Shown: one piece after another, positions 36,534 to 47,990 of the stretch
Numbering within the stretch: position 1 is the first letter of the stretch
Layout: the number at the start of each line of letters is the position of its first letter
Source: Dillenia suffruticosa
Lineage: Eukaryota > Streptophyta > Magnoliopsida > Dilleniales > Dilleniaceae
Assembly (NCBI GenBank): GCA_033439265.1
Contig: JAVTVX010000024.1
Coordinates: forward strand, 7,416,001-7,480,000
Direction: 5' to 3'
DNA: 64,000 bases
Notes under the pieces: generated by a model
What the model was told of the DNA's origin: nothing
What the model saw: the letters and a program-made list of their open reading frames with translations, nothing else
Database searches by the model: none
Translations under genes and position numbers: made by a program

Positions 36534-38869
36534 AATTCCTCACACCAAACCAATGCTTGTCCTCAAACATTTACTAGATTAATGATACACAACTATTCTC
36601 TTTTTCACTGATTCCCTTCCCTCAATTTATTTTCAAACAATTCCAAACTAGCACATATCAAAAAATTTAAGTCAAAACAACAATTTAGAAAACAAGTGAT
36701 TAAAATATCATAACTTTAAAAGAAAATATAAGCATCCCATTAACTCAATAATCTCATCAAAATTCAATGTATCAAGATTCAATACCCTCATAAGAAATTT
36801 ATTCTTTCACTCAAAGTATTTAAGGGAATTTATCAATAATTCTCAAAATCAAAAGATAACATGCAATTACCATAAGATTGCTTATTTATCAAATGTCTAC
36901 CACTAATTATATGAATTCAAAACAAAAATCCGAGGGTTTTTACACGGGTTGTAATGTGACTTGGGTAAAGGTAGGATAATATGATAAATGTGATGTGTAA
37001 TATATATATCAAAAGAATCATGTTAAGAAACACAAGACCATTTCCCCTATCAAACAAATCACATATCATGAAACCCAATCAAGCAAAAGAAAAATAACCC
37101 AATCAAGACCATCTCATTTCTTAATCAAAACTTTTGATTTTTTTTTCAAATTCCCCAATTTCAATTCTTGGGATTTTTTTTTTCATTTTTTCATTATTTT
37201 TAAGATCACAGACTTGAGGATGAATGAAAATATGGAGTATATACAAACCACCCCAATCGTATGATTGAATATCTAAAAACAATCCCACAATATATTTACC
37301 CCATTCCCTTTTACAAATAACCTCTCAATTATACTCTAATCACATACTTTTTTGATATAAGGATAAAAAAAGGTTAAACGTAAAAAGAAATTTATGTGTC
37401 AATTAAAGACGTTAAAGTAAAGAAAATGGGTATAAGCTCAAATGATTTCACTAGGAGGAATATTATGTACCGGAGGTCTTTTTTCGAGAGCTAAAAAGGG
37501 TAAACCTAAGTGCCCCTTTCATATTAATGCATGAACTCATAGATGTGGTCTCAAAAAGTATAGTAAAGTAAGTTTTTGAATAAATATACTATGATTGATA
37601 AATACTTATCAAAGAAAATTTAGAGTAAAGATGATTATATGCTCTTAAGGCTCAAAAACTCACAAAAGTGTTTAATTTTTGTATTAAATCTATCATATCT
37701 TCATTTAATTCAATCATCAAGATTAATGGTATACTTAAAACAATTTTATCCAAAAATAACTAATCACACTTACCTCTTTCATGCATTTTACTCAAATTAA
37801 CAATACATACTAATTCAAAATTATTATCTGACAAAAATCAAAAGAGTACAAAGTTCCAAAGAAAAATAGAAGAAATGACTTTGACATGAAAATCCTCCCC
37901 CATATCTAAATACTACATTGTCCTCATTGTATGTAAAAGATAACAAATTTAGGCACAATGCTAAAGAAATTCACAACCAGCACAATTAGAAACTAGTCTT
38001 AGAAATAAAAAAATGCTGGTCAATGAAATAGGATAATGAAAAGAAAGATAAAGAACTAGAGAACTCCCCTCAGGTGATGGCGGGAATGAAATGCGATTCT
38101 GGTTGCTATGGAGAGGCCGTAGGGGTTGGTGGGGATGATTGCTGAAGGAGACAGTTGATCATCAGAGGAGAGTGAAATTGGCTCGCAACTTGCGCTCGTT
38201 TAGATGGGGCTTAACGTGAGGAAGAACCAAGCTGTCGATCTCGAAGCCCATACCTATGTTTAGTAACCCTCTTGTTTCCCATCGATGGATTTGGTTGTGG
38301 CAAAATCGGGAGTATGGAAGCACTCCTTCAATCGAACCGGGACTGGTAATGGAGAGACACAAGGCGAAACTTAGGATTTCACAAGTGACTGCGAAAAGGG
38401 GAAAACGTTCAAGAGATTTGGGGTGGTGATCGATGGATGGATGGATGAAACAAAATCCTTCGATTGATGATGTTGCCTGATTTAGGTAAGTTAGGGTTTT
38501 CAGTTTTGGGCTCAATTTGGGGAAATCGAAAGGAAGTGGAACAGAGTAAAGGAAAACTTATGAAAACTATCCCCCCTTTTTTTGGCCCAAAACCACGTGA
38601 TCACGTCTTGAGTAAAGGACTGCTTTTGTCCGCCTTTTGAATTTCATTTCTGAAAACTGCATAATCACACTTTAGCGAGGAGACTGCTTCTGTCCGGGTT
38701 TTACACTTCAATTGCTCTGTCTGTCTCTTGACTTGGATAAATGCAACTCTTAGAATTCTTTCTCTTAGGTACCTAAAAAAATTAAAAGAAGAAACTAATA
38801 ACATTAATCAAATACCCCTAATTAATTAAGAAATCAAATAACAAACTAATCAAACTCAAGAAAAAAAAA
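36534..38869. other. Athila-like element 3' internal region, non-coding
   Basis: About 2.3 kb. Mostly AT-rich with no recognised protein. The block at about 38040-38560 has more even base composition and a 117-codon minus ORF (38515-38162) that I do not recognise. Confidence 0.55.
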
Positions 38870-41031
38870 ATATTGGGTTGCCTCCCAACAAGTACAATTG
38901 TTTAATGTCTTTATACTCGATGTTCTCCACTTATTGCTCTTCAAGGAGGCTTCAACTTCACTTTGGGAAGCTCATATAATTTTCTTTCCGTATCTAATTG
39001 TGCATTCAATTCAAAATCAATATCACATTTTTCTTCACAAATTTTCTACACAATTAAATAAAAAATATTAACAGAACAAATTGATTGACACTCATTTGGC
39101 TATTTCATAGGATCAAAAATAATAAATTTAACAATCTCGCCGTCGAACTCGACGGAGAGAGTACCCTAACCCATATCTATTTTAGTCTTTATTGTCTTCA
39201 TGAATGGTCATCCTAATAAAAGTGGAGCTGGAACTATGATAGTGTCTTCTTCCATTTTCAAGATGTAAAAATCAGTTAGAAAAATGAGTTCATTAACTTG
39301 CACCAAAATATATTCAATAATCCCCTCCGGATAAACATAAGAATGGTCAGCTAACTGAATAACAATTCTAGTTTCTTTTACGAGACCAAGTTTCAGAATA
39401 CTATAAATTGAGTAAGACATGATATTAATAGGTGCTCTTAAATCTAGTATGACACGCTCCAATTTTTCTTTACGAATAACACAAGGTAGAGTAAACATAC
39501 TTGGATTTGTACATTTTTCAGGTAAAGTTCTCTTGATGATATCAGACACATTGTCACCCATCTCATCACCTCTTATCTTCCTAACTTCCTTCTCATATTC
39601 TTCCGTCTTAGATTCTTCAAACCTATAAGGAAAATGTGGCATCATTGTACTAGAAGCATTAGGCAAAGAAGACTTAGATGTAACCTTAATTGAATTCTCA
39701 TGCTTGCGTTCATCTTCTTTGTCCATATCCTTCCCTTCATTTACCTTCTTAGATGGAGTAAAATTCAAATGAAGTTCCTTCTCACTTCTAAATGTTATTG
39801 GGCTAACGTTCTCTTTGGGATTTACTACCATTTGTGAGGGCAATTTTCTAGAATTCTGTATCTTTAACCAGCTAGCTGAGGTAGCTAGTTGGGAAATCTG
39901 GTGCTCCAAATTCTGTATATTCATTCTCGTTTTCTGTTGAAATTGTTGAGTGTTATTTGCGAGAGCTTTTATAATATCTTCTAAAGATATACCTGAATTG
40001 GAAGATTGTACAAGTGCTGGTGGTGGTTTATTAAAAAATTGGGGTGGATATCTTCGCTGTTCTCTTTGATTTCCATAACTCAAATTTGGATGATCTCTCC
40101 ATCTAGAATTATAATGGTTGGAGAAAGGATTATATGTACGGTGAGATTGACCAGAAAATCCTTCTACGACATTTACTTGTTGAGTGGAATCTTCTTATAA
40201 AAATGGATACGTATCCGTAGGATGCCCCGAAATTGAGCATATACCACAAAACTTAGTTGTCTGCATTTGCCCTACAGCCAACTGACGAATCAAAACAATT
40301 AGTTCAGAAATTTGATTTTCAAGATTCGAGTGACTTACCTCACTGATATGTTTTGTTGCTCCTTCAACTCTTATTCTAAATTGTTGAGAATTTTCAGTCA
40401 TGTTTGAAATCAACTGTCTGGTCTCTTCTGGTGTTTTATTGATCAAAACTCCTTCAATGGCTGCATCTACCATACTTCTATCCATGGGTAAAAGTCCTTT
40501 ATAAAAATATTGAATTAAGAGCTGATATGGTATTTGATAATGTGGGTAACTAGCACAAAGTTGTTTGAACCTATCAAAATATTCATACAGTATCTATCAG
40601 CTAATCTATCTGATCTCACATATTTCTTTTCTGATATTGGTAGCTTTAGATGCAGGAAATTTTTTTTCTAAAAATAATCTCTGTATTCCATTCCATGTAT
40701 TGATCGAACCGGGAGGTAGATAGTACAAGCAATCTTTCATCTTATCCTTTAAGGAAAAAGAAAATGCTCTCAATTTTATCTGTTCTTTGGTCACACCTTG
40801 AGACTTTATACTTGAATAGACAATATGAAATTTGTTCGAGTGTTTATGTGGATTCTCACTTGGAAGACCACAAAAAATAGGAAGTAAATGAATCAAATCA
40901 AATTTGAGTTCGAATGCTATCTTAAGAGGTGGATACTCAATGCACAAGGGTTGTTGGTTCAAAATTGGTGAAGCTAATTCTTTCAGAGTCCTTTGATGAT
41001 CTATCATTTTTTCTTCCTCGTCAAAATTCAA
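38870..41031 (-). pseudogene. Athila-like gag-protease
   Basis: Minus strand, three main open pieces in order: 41031-40606, 40485-40195 and 40083-39208. The first has gag motifs 'FHIVYSSIKSQGVTKEQIKL', 'FSLKDKMKDCLYYLPPGS' and 'LEKKFPASKATNIRKEICEI'. The second has 'MDRSMVDAAIEGVLINKTPE' and a partial zinc-knuckle 'CGICSISGHPTDTYP'. The third ends in an Athila-type protease, 'ERVILDLRAPINIMSYSIYS', 'IVIQLADHSYVYPEGIIEYI' and 'VNELIFLTDFYILKMEEDT'. Similarity continues out of frame to about 38870 ('SVEFDGEIVKFIIFDPM') and stops before RT. Two or three stops or frameshifts separate the pieces. The protease site reads DLRAP, with Arg where DLGAS-like motifs have Gly. Confidence 0.88.
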
Positions 41032-41093
41032 TAAATAAGTGAAAAGTACAAACTAAGAAATTAAAATAGTTTCCTAATAATAGAGTCAAAATT

Positions 41094-42447
41094 TGATCGG
41101 ATTTGTCGAAACTCTCAAATTAATACTGATTTCTCAAATGCAAATAAATTTGTAGTAATAGTGGTACCAAGTTGAATCCCACGGGAACTATATGAACTTA
41201 ATATTTTATTGATTTCCAAAATAAAAATGGGAGATTTATGAAATAAATTACTAAATCAAAAATTAAAAAAACCTAAAATTAAAAGATAAATCAACTTCTC
41301 AAAAATACTAAAAATTAGAGAATAAATTCAATATATTAAATTCTGATCCAAGAGTTCAAATATTCGATTATTTCACTGATCATGGGTTTAAAATATTATT
41401 TTTATAATTTAAACATTTAATCTTAGATTTTTTAGGATAACTATAATAAATTTTACATTTTTCTAAATTAATTGACAAACCCAGTATCCAATCAAAATTT
41501 ATCATTAATCGACTGGTCACGATAGTGTTCCATATCAATATAATGATAGCATTAAGTTTTGTGAAAATATTTAAACCAAAATACAAATAACCGGGATAGC
41601 CGCACAATTATTTAATTTTGTTCTATCAATTCCGTAGGTTAAACATGAATATTGGTAAAAGACCAATAAATATTAATAATCTAGTTGCTACTTATATCAT
41701 TTATTCATGACAATTACGGATCACTGAAATCCTATATAGTAATAGAAAAATTAATATTGAATTAAATTGTCAAATTAACCAATACCAATCTTTCATATAA
41801 ATAAATCAAGAATCGACAATATTTGAATTAAAATGGCAAAACATTAAATGAAGCAAATAATCTCATAGTGAAGATAATCAAATGAAATTCCCCTTGTATC
41901 AGAAGAAAAAAACTAGCCACTGATGATGGAAACAAAAGAAAGAAAAAATGTACTTGAAAAACTAAAACCTAGAAACGAAAAAAGAATTATGTGATGTTGC
42001 AAATGTATGCTTCTGCACACTTGTCCGGCCGCCACCCGAAAGAGAGTATATATATATATATAGCCCGCAGGCTTCTCTAGGTGAAGTAAAAGTGCTCTCT
42101 TGTTGTGACCTAGATCTAGATCTAGATCTAAAAAGATTCTCCTCTCAAATAATCGCTTAAAATAGGGAAACAATTAATCCGTTAAAAATAATTTACTTGA
42201 AGTAAAAAAAAAAAAATCTACTACAAATAAATCTTCCACTCTAGACGTTTCTTCCTTCATTTGTATACCCAAATGCTATCTTGAATCATTAGCTCCAAAA
42301 AATTGCCTCTTTAAGCCCACTCTGATCCACTCTCCAATTTTGATTTCCAAAAAAATAAAAAGTTATAAAATCATCCATTAAAACACATAACCAATATAAA
42401 ATCATATCATAATATCAACAATAAAATTAATATTTCGCATATTATCA
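41094..42447 (-). repeat. 5' LTR of the Athila-like element
   Basis: Partner of 35179-36533. The sequence just inside it does not match a standard PBS that I can recognise, so the primer site is probably mutated. It contains (TA)n at about 42050-42062 and a short gatcta repeat near 42115. Confidence 0.88.
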
Positions 42448-42785
42448 ATGCCATCAACTAGGGATGCACCTCCCAGATGGGTAGGCATGGCCCACACTTT
42501 CTCGAATAAATGTGCCGTCAACTTAGGGATGTATCTTCCAGATGGGTAGACATGGTCTACACTCTTCCAAAAGAACGTGCTATCAACTATAGTGTACCTC
42601 CCAAATGGGTAGGAACAAACCATGCTCTCCCGAAGGAATGTGCCGTTAACTAGGGATGTATCTCCTAGACAAGTAAATACGGCGAACATGCCGTCAACTA
42701 GGGAAGTATGTCCCAAATAGGGTAGGCATGTCCCATACTCTCCCGAACGAACGCTCTGTTAACCGGGGATGCATCTCCTTGATGG
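42448..42785 (+). repeat. 64-bp minisatellite, right part
   Basis: Units start near 42452, 42516, 42580, 42644, 42692 (one shortened by 16 bp) and 42757. The core is gtcaactagggatgtatctc followed by a 'gggtaggcatgg' segment. The minus ORF 42402-42716 is produced by the repeat and is not a gene. Confidence 0.88.
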
Positions 42786-43399
42786 TACTCTATTCATTTT
42801 ACGTAATGATATATACTACCGATGTGAAGTTCTAAATGCTTGCTTATGATGAAAACTAAGTCAAAAGCTTGATAGAAACATTTTCATTAATTCTTTCGGG
42901 TCAAAAGTACACAAAAGAAAAACCAAGTCAAAAGAAGATAGAGACCACGATCAAAGAGGGGTAGGAGTCGGAAAGTTAGCTTGAGATGCATCGACTACCA
43001 CATTCTCGTCTGCTGCTTCCAAAAAAATCTTGCCCACGGGAATGAGTGCAAGTTCGGGATTGGGTACTTCGGAGGTGGCATTCTCGATATCTTGGGGCAC
43101 AGCACCCGATAGCCCCGCCCGGTAGATAATCTCTTTGGCGCACTAAAGATTCTCACTCCACTTATGCTGAGCATGTGTATGTTGGTTGGTAGTCCTTGTG
43201 ATGAAGTGATGTACTCAGATCAGTCTTTAAGTGCTCTATCTTCTCGTTTTGAGCAATTAAAGTGGCCACAAATGTCTTCTCCTCCTCGATCTCCCTTTCT
43301 CTCTATGCAAGGGCATCTTGCAGTCGAGAAACCTCAACACCTATTTGGTTTGCTCGCTACTTTAGGTAATCAATTATCTGTTCCCTCAGCTTTTGAAAC

Positions 43400-45180
43400 T
43401 CCGCCAAGATGATAGTCTACCCAAAATGAAAAAGGTTATAAATGAGAACAAAAAATACAGATAAATTACCTTTTGGTGAAATGATATCACAAGCCTCGAG
43501 GACCTAATAGCTTCATCACCCTATTCGAGAGAGAGAGCTTGTTCAACTCCAGCTTCGAACGATAGAAGTCAAACCAGTCAACTATCTACCTAGTCTCACT
43601 GCCATTAACGTAGCTGTAGTGATGATCACCCGCATTGATTGTAATGGTTCCTCTCTTTCTTTGTCCTTTACAACCATCAAAGGATCGTACAGGAATGACC
43701 AGGTGAAGAGTAGTTCCCTTGAGCATACTTCGCTTACCCTTCCTCGGTGTTAAGGGAATAGTAGAAGACAGCCCAGCATCGGGCTCTTCTATCAGCCTGA
43801 GACAGACACTTTCGATATCCCTAGGAACTTGCTCCTCTTCCTCGAACCCCTTGGGGACATAGGCCGCAGCCTTCTCCTCTTCTCCTTCTTCTTCTTTGAC
43901 CATTGCCCTAACTGCCTCAGCGCTTTTCGATTGCTCTGCCTAAAACTTGCATCTTTTCGGGCTTCGAACCTGCAGTCCTTGACCTCGATAGCCTTCAATG
44001 CACCTGGGGGGCCTTGCTCTTTGTTCTCTCTTGTATCCTCCCTCGATGAGTTCGACAATCTAACTTTTCTCTTCTTCCATACTAGGGATGAGATGAGAAC
44101 AGTATCGGCACTTGTATCAGACATGCTCCTTGCTTCCATAGCTCTTTCTTTGACCCAAGCATCATCTGCTTGTCAGTGGTTATCTCCATAAGGCCTTCTT
44201 CCTTGGGAGAGGCAAGGATTTCCATGAGTTTTTTGTTCTTCTTTTTTGCTAAAATAAGTCTCTCAATCTTTCTCTTTTCTCCCAATAGCAAACCTGCTAA
44301 TGCTAACATTTTGCTATCCAAGAGGGCCTTAACCCAAATGCGTCGATCCTTGGCCTTGCAATAATCATTTACCAAACAGATGAATCGAGAATGATGAGAA
44401 GGATGAGAGGCCTCATGTTTAAGAAGTGGCTCCTCATCGGCCCCCGGTAATGTAAGCATCAGATCCTTATTCAAGAACTCCACAAAGAAATACTTGTACA
44501 ACTAACTCTTGTCGATGGTCTCCTTATACAAGAACTTCTACTTAGACTCTCGCCTAATTTGAAGGTAAACCACCCTTCTGTGGGGCCATCATGAGCGCAC
44601 CTTTTGAAAGAAAACATAGAAGCCAAGATTTTGAAGTCGAAGCGAAGACGATAGAAACTCATCAATGACATTATAGCCACCATCAAGTGCCAAGTATTGG
44701 GAATCAACATCCTCCAAAAAATGTTCCAACGGAGCAGAATTGGATGACAGGGCACGTATATGGCACTTTCAAACCGTAAGTGATGCATTGCATTTACATC
44801 GGAATGTAACCCTCCGACGTCCTATTAGCCTTATTTTTATTAGTAGCCAACCAAACGACATAATCGTCCCCTAATAGCATGTCATTCTAAGTGCCATGCA
44901 ATTCGTCCTTCATCATGATACTTCTAATGTCATTGATCCCCCGATGAATGCGTGAAGATGAGCCCTTAGCCCTTTTCAATTTGTTTTTTCTTTGAGTATT
45001 GCTCTCAAATTTCCAAGAACCTGGCTTGTGGATTGACTCTTTGCACAAAAAATAACTGTCAAAAGCAAACACGAAAGTGTGCAAGCCCAACCAAATGCTA
45101 TGTCTTATAAAGTGTATTGGAGATGATTCACAAGGAGCAAAGCAGTATGCGTCGCATTTAATGCTTCGCACAAACATCTT
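43400..45180 (-). pseudogene. Antisense extra ORF of the Tat-type element (Transposase_28-like)
   Basis: The minus strand opposes gag. Broken open pieces at 45177-44887, 44788-44471, 44501-44082, 44139-43792 and 43903-43586 overlap in different frames, so frameshifts separate them. 'LIPNTWHLMVAIMSLMSFYR' and 'GPTEGWFTFKLGE' resemble the N-terminal part of the plant 'putative gypsy type transposon' domain (Pfam PF04195, Transposase_28), followed by a Lys/Glu-rich region with 'LLLGEKRKIERLILAKKKNK'. Extra ORFs, some antisense between pol and the 3' LTR, are known from Tat-lineage elements; their function is not established. The exact ends are uncertain. Confidence 0.65.
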
Positions 45181-45251
45181 TTCGAATCTCTATTTGTTTA
45201 ATTCTACTCCTAAAACCTTTCATGCGAAATGACATAAGAAGTCGGGGGAAG

Positions 45252-45953
45252 TGATGGAATATGGCCCAAAGGCCTATTATCACAAGATTTGAGGCCCTAC
45301 GAACCAATAGCCCAATGGATAGAACGTATCAAAGCGTGTTGTTAATACATGATTTATCTTCCAAATAGTTAGGCATGACCCACCCTCTCGGTACTTGTAG
45401 GTTGGATCCTTCTCGGAAGTTAGATGGTCGGTTCCCATACTTTCTCGGTGCTTGGTACTACTATTTGACTAAAATCAATAAATACTTTCCCTTGAATCGT
45501 GGAGATAATCTCCTGTAATCGGGATGGAAATCTTTGACTACTACCAATAAGAAAAGGAATCTTTTGGTGATCCGAACTTTTCTAAATAATACAATTTTAA
45601 ATCTTTGAAAATCTTTCAATATGATCTCTGTAATCTTAGAATATTTTCATAAGAAAATTACGGTTTTAATATCCCGAGTGCATACGAAACTGACACGAAG
45701 GCTATATATACATCGTAAAGCCAACTGGTGAGGACGGTCTCTCAACTCACACATAGCACACAAAGGCATAACAAAATTCTCTTTCAGTTTATTTCTTTTA
45801 TCGAAAACCACTTTCTAACTTGAGTGTCGAAATCTCCCCGTCGGAGCACCCTCCGATAGTTTTTTGTAAATCTTATCGATCAAAATTGTCTGACAGCCAG
45901 TTATTCTGTTCGAGTCAACATAGTCATCATCTGTGAAGTGAGATCTACCTCCA
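45252..45953 (+). repeat. 3' LTR of the Tat-type element
   Basis: Starts tgatggaatatgg right after the purine tract gtcgggggaag (45241-45251). It matches 32031-32723 along its whole length, including the ctatatatacatcgtaaagc site (45702). Confidence 0.87.
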
Positions 45954-47220
45954 AAAAGACCATAATTCGTAAATTTAACAACCCAAGATATGTTTGTGAC
46001 AGATGGAATTTGACTAGTGTTGGGTGTAGGAGATTCACCTTTAGGAAAGTGCATAGTTAAAGTGGGCAGAGAATGGATGATCGTTTGGCCAGAAAAATAA
46101 TATGAACACAGTTGCACATGATGGATTTTATTTCTTTGCCGTTTGTCTTTAATTGTGGGGGCAACTGAACTGTACACCAATGGTGTTTTTTTAATGTAAA
46201 AGGTTTTTCAAGTAGAGAGTGCATTCCAGTGAGGGTTTAATATTTAAGCAGCGACATTTTGATTGGGCAGACTCTCTCCAACTCAAATGGAGAAGCGAGA
46301 AAAGTTTAAGCGCCCAAAGTTATATATTAAAAGGGAGAGAGAGAGGGGGATGGGGCTTAGTTTTCTTCAACTTCCAATGCAATTTCAAGGGTTCTCTAAG
46401 GTGGGTTAGCTTGTAGGGCAGTGTTATTGGACTAGCTTTTTTCACCCAAATATTGGCGGGTATGGCATCTTATCTTAATGTGGTTGATTTCTGGGTGTAC
46501 TACTTTTTAGAACAAAATTTCACTTTATTTGTTATCAGCCTCTCTTTTGATTAATCACAAACACAAAACAGAGCATGAAAAACAAATACTTAAGTATGAA
46601 CGGGGGAGAGGACTAGTTCAATTTTATATTGAAATTCTCCCCCACTAAAGAGTCTTGAAATGTGCCCAACCATGCAAATTCATCTGACTTATTCTTCTCC
46701 ACTATTTTCTTTTTTTCTTTTAATATGATCGATTAGTGTTTAGAGTCACACTCCGATTAATATAATTCGAATATTATCGGATCTATTTTAATAGATAGTT
46801 ATTTCAATATAGTATTTTTTATTTTTAAATTTTGAATTTAAAATTTAATTTAAAACACTTAATATTTTTATTTACTAAATCAGCTCTTATCTATTGTATT
46901 TGTCCAGCGATGGTGCTTGTTTCATTATTGGTATCAAATATCTCTCGAGGACAGAGCATCTTAGTGTGACATACAAAAAATTCTAATATCCAACTAATCC
47001 ACTAGTATGCATCTGTATGTTTTGATTTTTGTTGTTAAACGTCTAAAATGTTTTATTGGATATTTGACGTTTTGTGTATTGGACTATTTTAAATATTTTT
47101 ATAATATTATAATGATTTAAATTTTAAAATTTATTTTCAAATACAAAATACTTTTGTTTGCATCGAATAATTTTAAATTATTTAAAATTTTATTTCTAAT
47201 ACGTGATATTGGTATAAAAA
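45954..47220. other. Spacer downstream of the Tat-type element
   Basis: No recognised gene. It includes the AT-rich segment 46745-46890 that resembles 15330-15470. The ORF at 46219-46416 has no recognisable similarity. Confidence 0.55.
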
Positions 47221-47990
47221 ATCTGACATTGTAATCATACTCTTGTTGTAATTTATATGTAAATTATATACAATTTTAATGGAACGTAAATAATTGGAGT
47301 GGTGGGGTAGACACCTCTATTTTTGTGTAATGAAATAAATTAAAAATGACTACTTTTAATATTAGGTAATTGGGGGTAGCTCATGTAATTATGGGTATAG
47401 TAGAAAGGTAAATTATTTAGTAATGAGATGAATAGTGGTTACAATTCTCTCCACCACTAATATCCTACTTAATGAGATAAGAATCTTGTGTATTTATATA
47501 TAGGAGTCTCATTTTTATTTTTCTAATATATCTAATTTTACGATCATTTTAGATAGAGAATATTGGTTAAAGAGATGTGTTTTTGGTAGAGTTTTGAGTT
47601 CACATATTTGTGTAGAATTATTTTGAATTAAATAACAAATCGTTAGATTGTTATATCCTGGAGAGAACGAGTTAAATAAATTCTAGTGTATCGGTTCTTG
47701 AGTTTTTTATTATCGTATAAGGCTCGAATCTCCTTAAAGAGAGTGAGATATCTATATCTCGGTCCGTATTTTTTTATGTAATTTCTCTATACTAATAAAT
47801 TATTATTTTTATTATATTATTCACTAACAACTCTCTTTCTCTGGACCTGTTATAATACTCTCTTTCTTAGGGTATAGCTTTGTAGGGCCAAAATCAGAGA
47901 TTTTTGGGCAGAAGACATCATCGAGAAGAATGTTATGTGGCTTCATATCAAAATGCAAAATGTGTGTTTTGCAACCATGTTTTGTAAGTA
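47221..47990 (-). pseudogene. Fragment of an LRK10L-type kinase exon, split by a solo LTR
   Basis: On the minus strand 47990-47830 encodes '[20 protein letters not shown]' and '[17 protein letters not shown]', closely matching residues 475-511 of the intact kinase gene at 49441-57805 (there '[18 protein letters not shown]', 'SDFGLAKLCPKKESII'). A further stretch of about 20 bp continues the match left of the LTR at 47221-47243. The catalytic HFD and DFG motifs survive, but nothing else of the gene does. It is a decayed duplicate of part of the neighbouring gene in the same orientation. A short duplication of 'ataatactctctttctt' lies at the break. Confidence 0.85.
47244..47829 (+). mobile_element. 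Solo LTR, copia-like
   Basis: 586 bp starting TGTTGTAATT and ending CACTAACA, flanked by a perfect 5-bp duplication ACTCT (47239-47243 and 47830-47834). It contains a TATA-like tgtatttatatatagg (about 47490) and the tail layout (gtatcgg, gagatatctatatctc, T-rich) common in plant copia LTRs. No internal region is present, so it is the product of LTR-LTR recombination. The strand is inferred from the TATA and tail order. Confidence 0.85.

Larger units (their letters stand above)
35179..42447 (-). mobile_element. Athila-like gypsy element lacking pol, nested in the Tat-type element
   Basis: LTRs of about 1355 bp at 35179-36533 and 41094-42447; the minus-strand sequence starts TGATAATATGC. Target duplication atgcc lies at 35173-35177 and 42448-42452, with one extra T at 35178 before the terminal tgtcggg. 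The insertion point is confirmed because the 64-bp minisatellite of the host element resumes in phase. The internal region carries gag and protease (41031-38870, minus) followed by 2.3 kb without recognised coding. RT, RNase H, integrase and envelope-like ORFs are missing. The minus orientation is set by gag and by a purine-rich stretch ending ggtgtgaggaat next to the left LTR. Confidence 0.9.
32031..45953 (+). mobile_element. Old Tat-type Ty3/gypsy element lacking RT/RNase H/integrase, with nested insertion
   Basis: Two diverged LTRs (32031-32723 and 45252-45953) bound it. In order: degenerate PBS, gag (33162-33800), gag knuckle-like region (34040-34200), aspartic protease (34650-34900), a 64-bp minisatellite (35096-42780, split by a 7.3 kb Athila-like insertion), an antisense extra ORF (about 43400-45180), a purine tract gtcgggggaag and the 3' LTR. 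Excluding the insertion it is about 6.7 kb. No RT, RNase H or integrase sequence occurs between protease and minisatellite. Flanking bases do not give a clean target duplication. LTR divergence and broken frames show it is old and inactive. Tat-lineage assignment rests on the PBS, gag/protease motifs and antisense ORF and is an inference. Confidence 0.85.

Noticed and set aside
42402..42716. 104-codon minus ORF with a roughly 21-residue repeat
   Set aside because: It is the translation of the 64-bp minisatellite, crosses the Athila LTR boundary, and its period is not a multiple of three.
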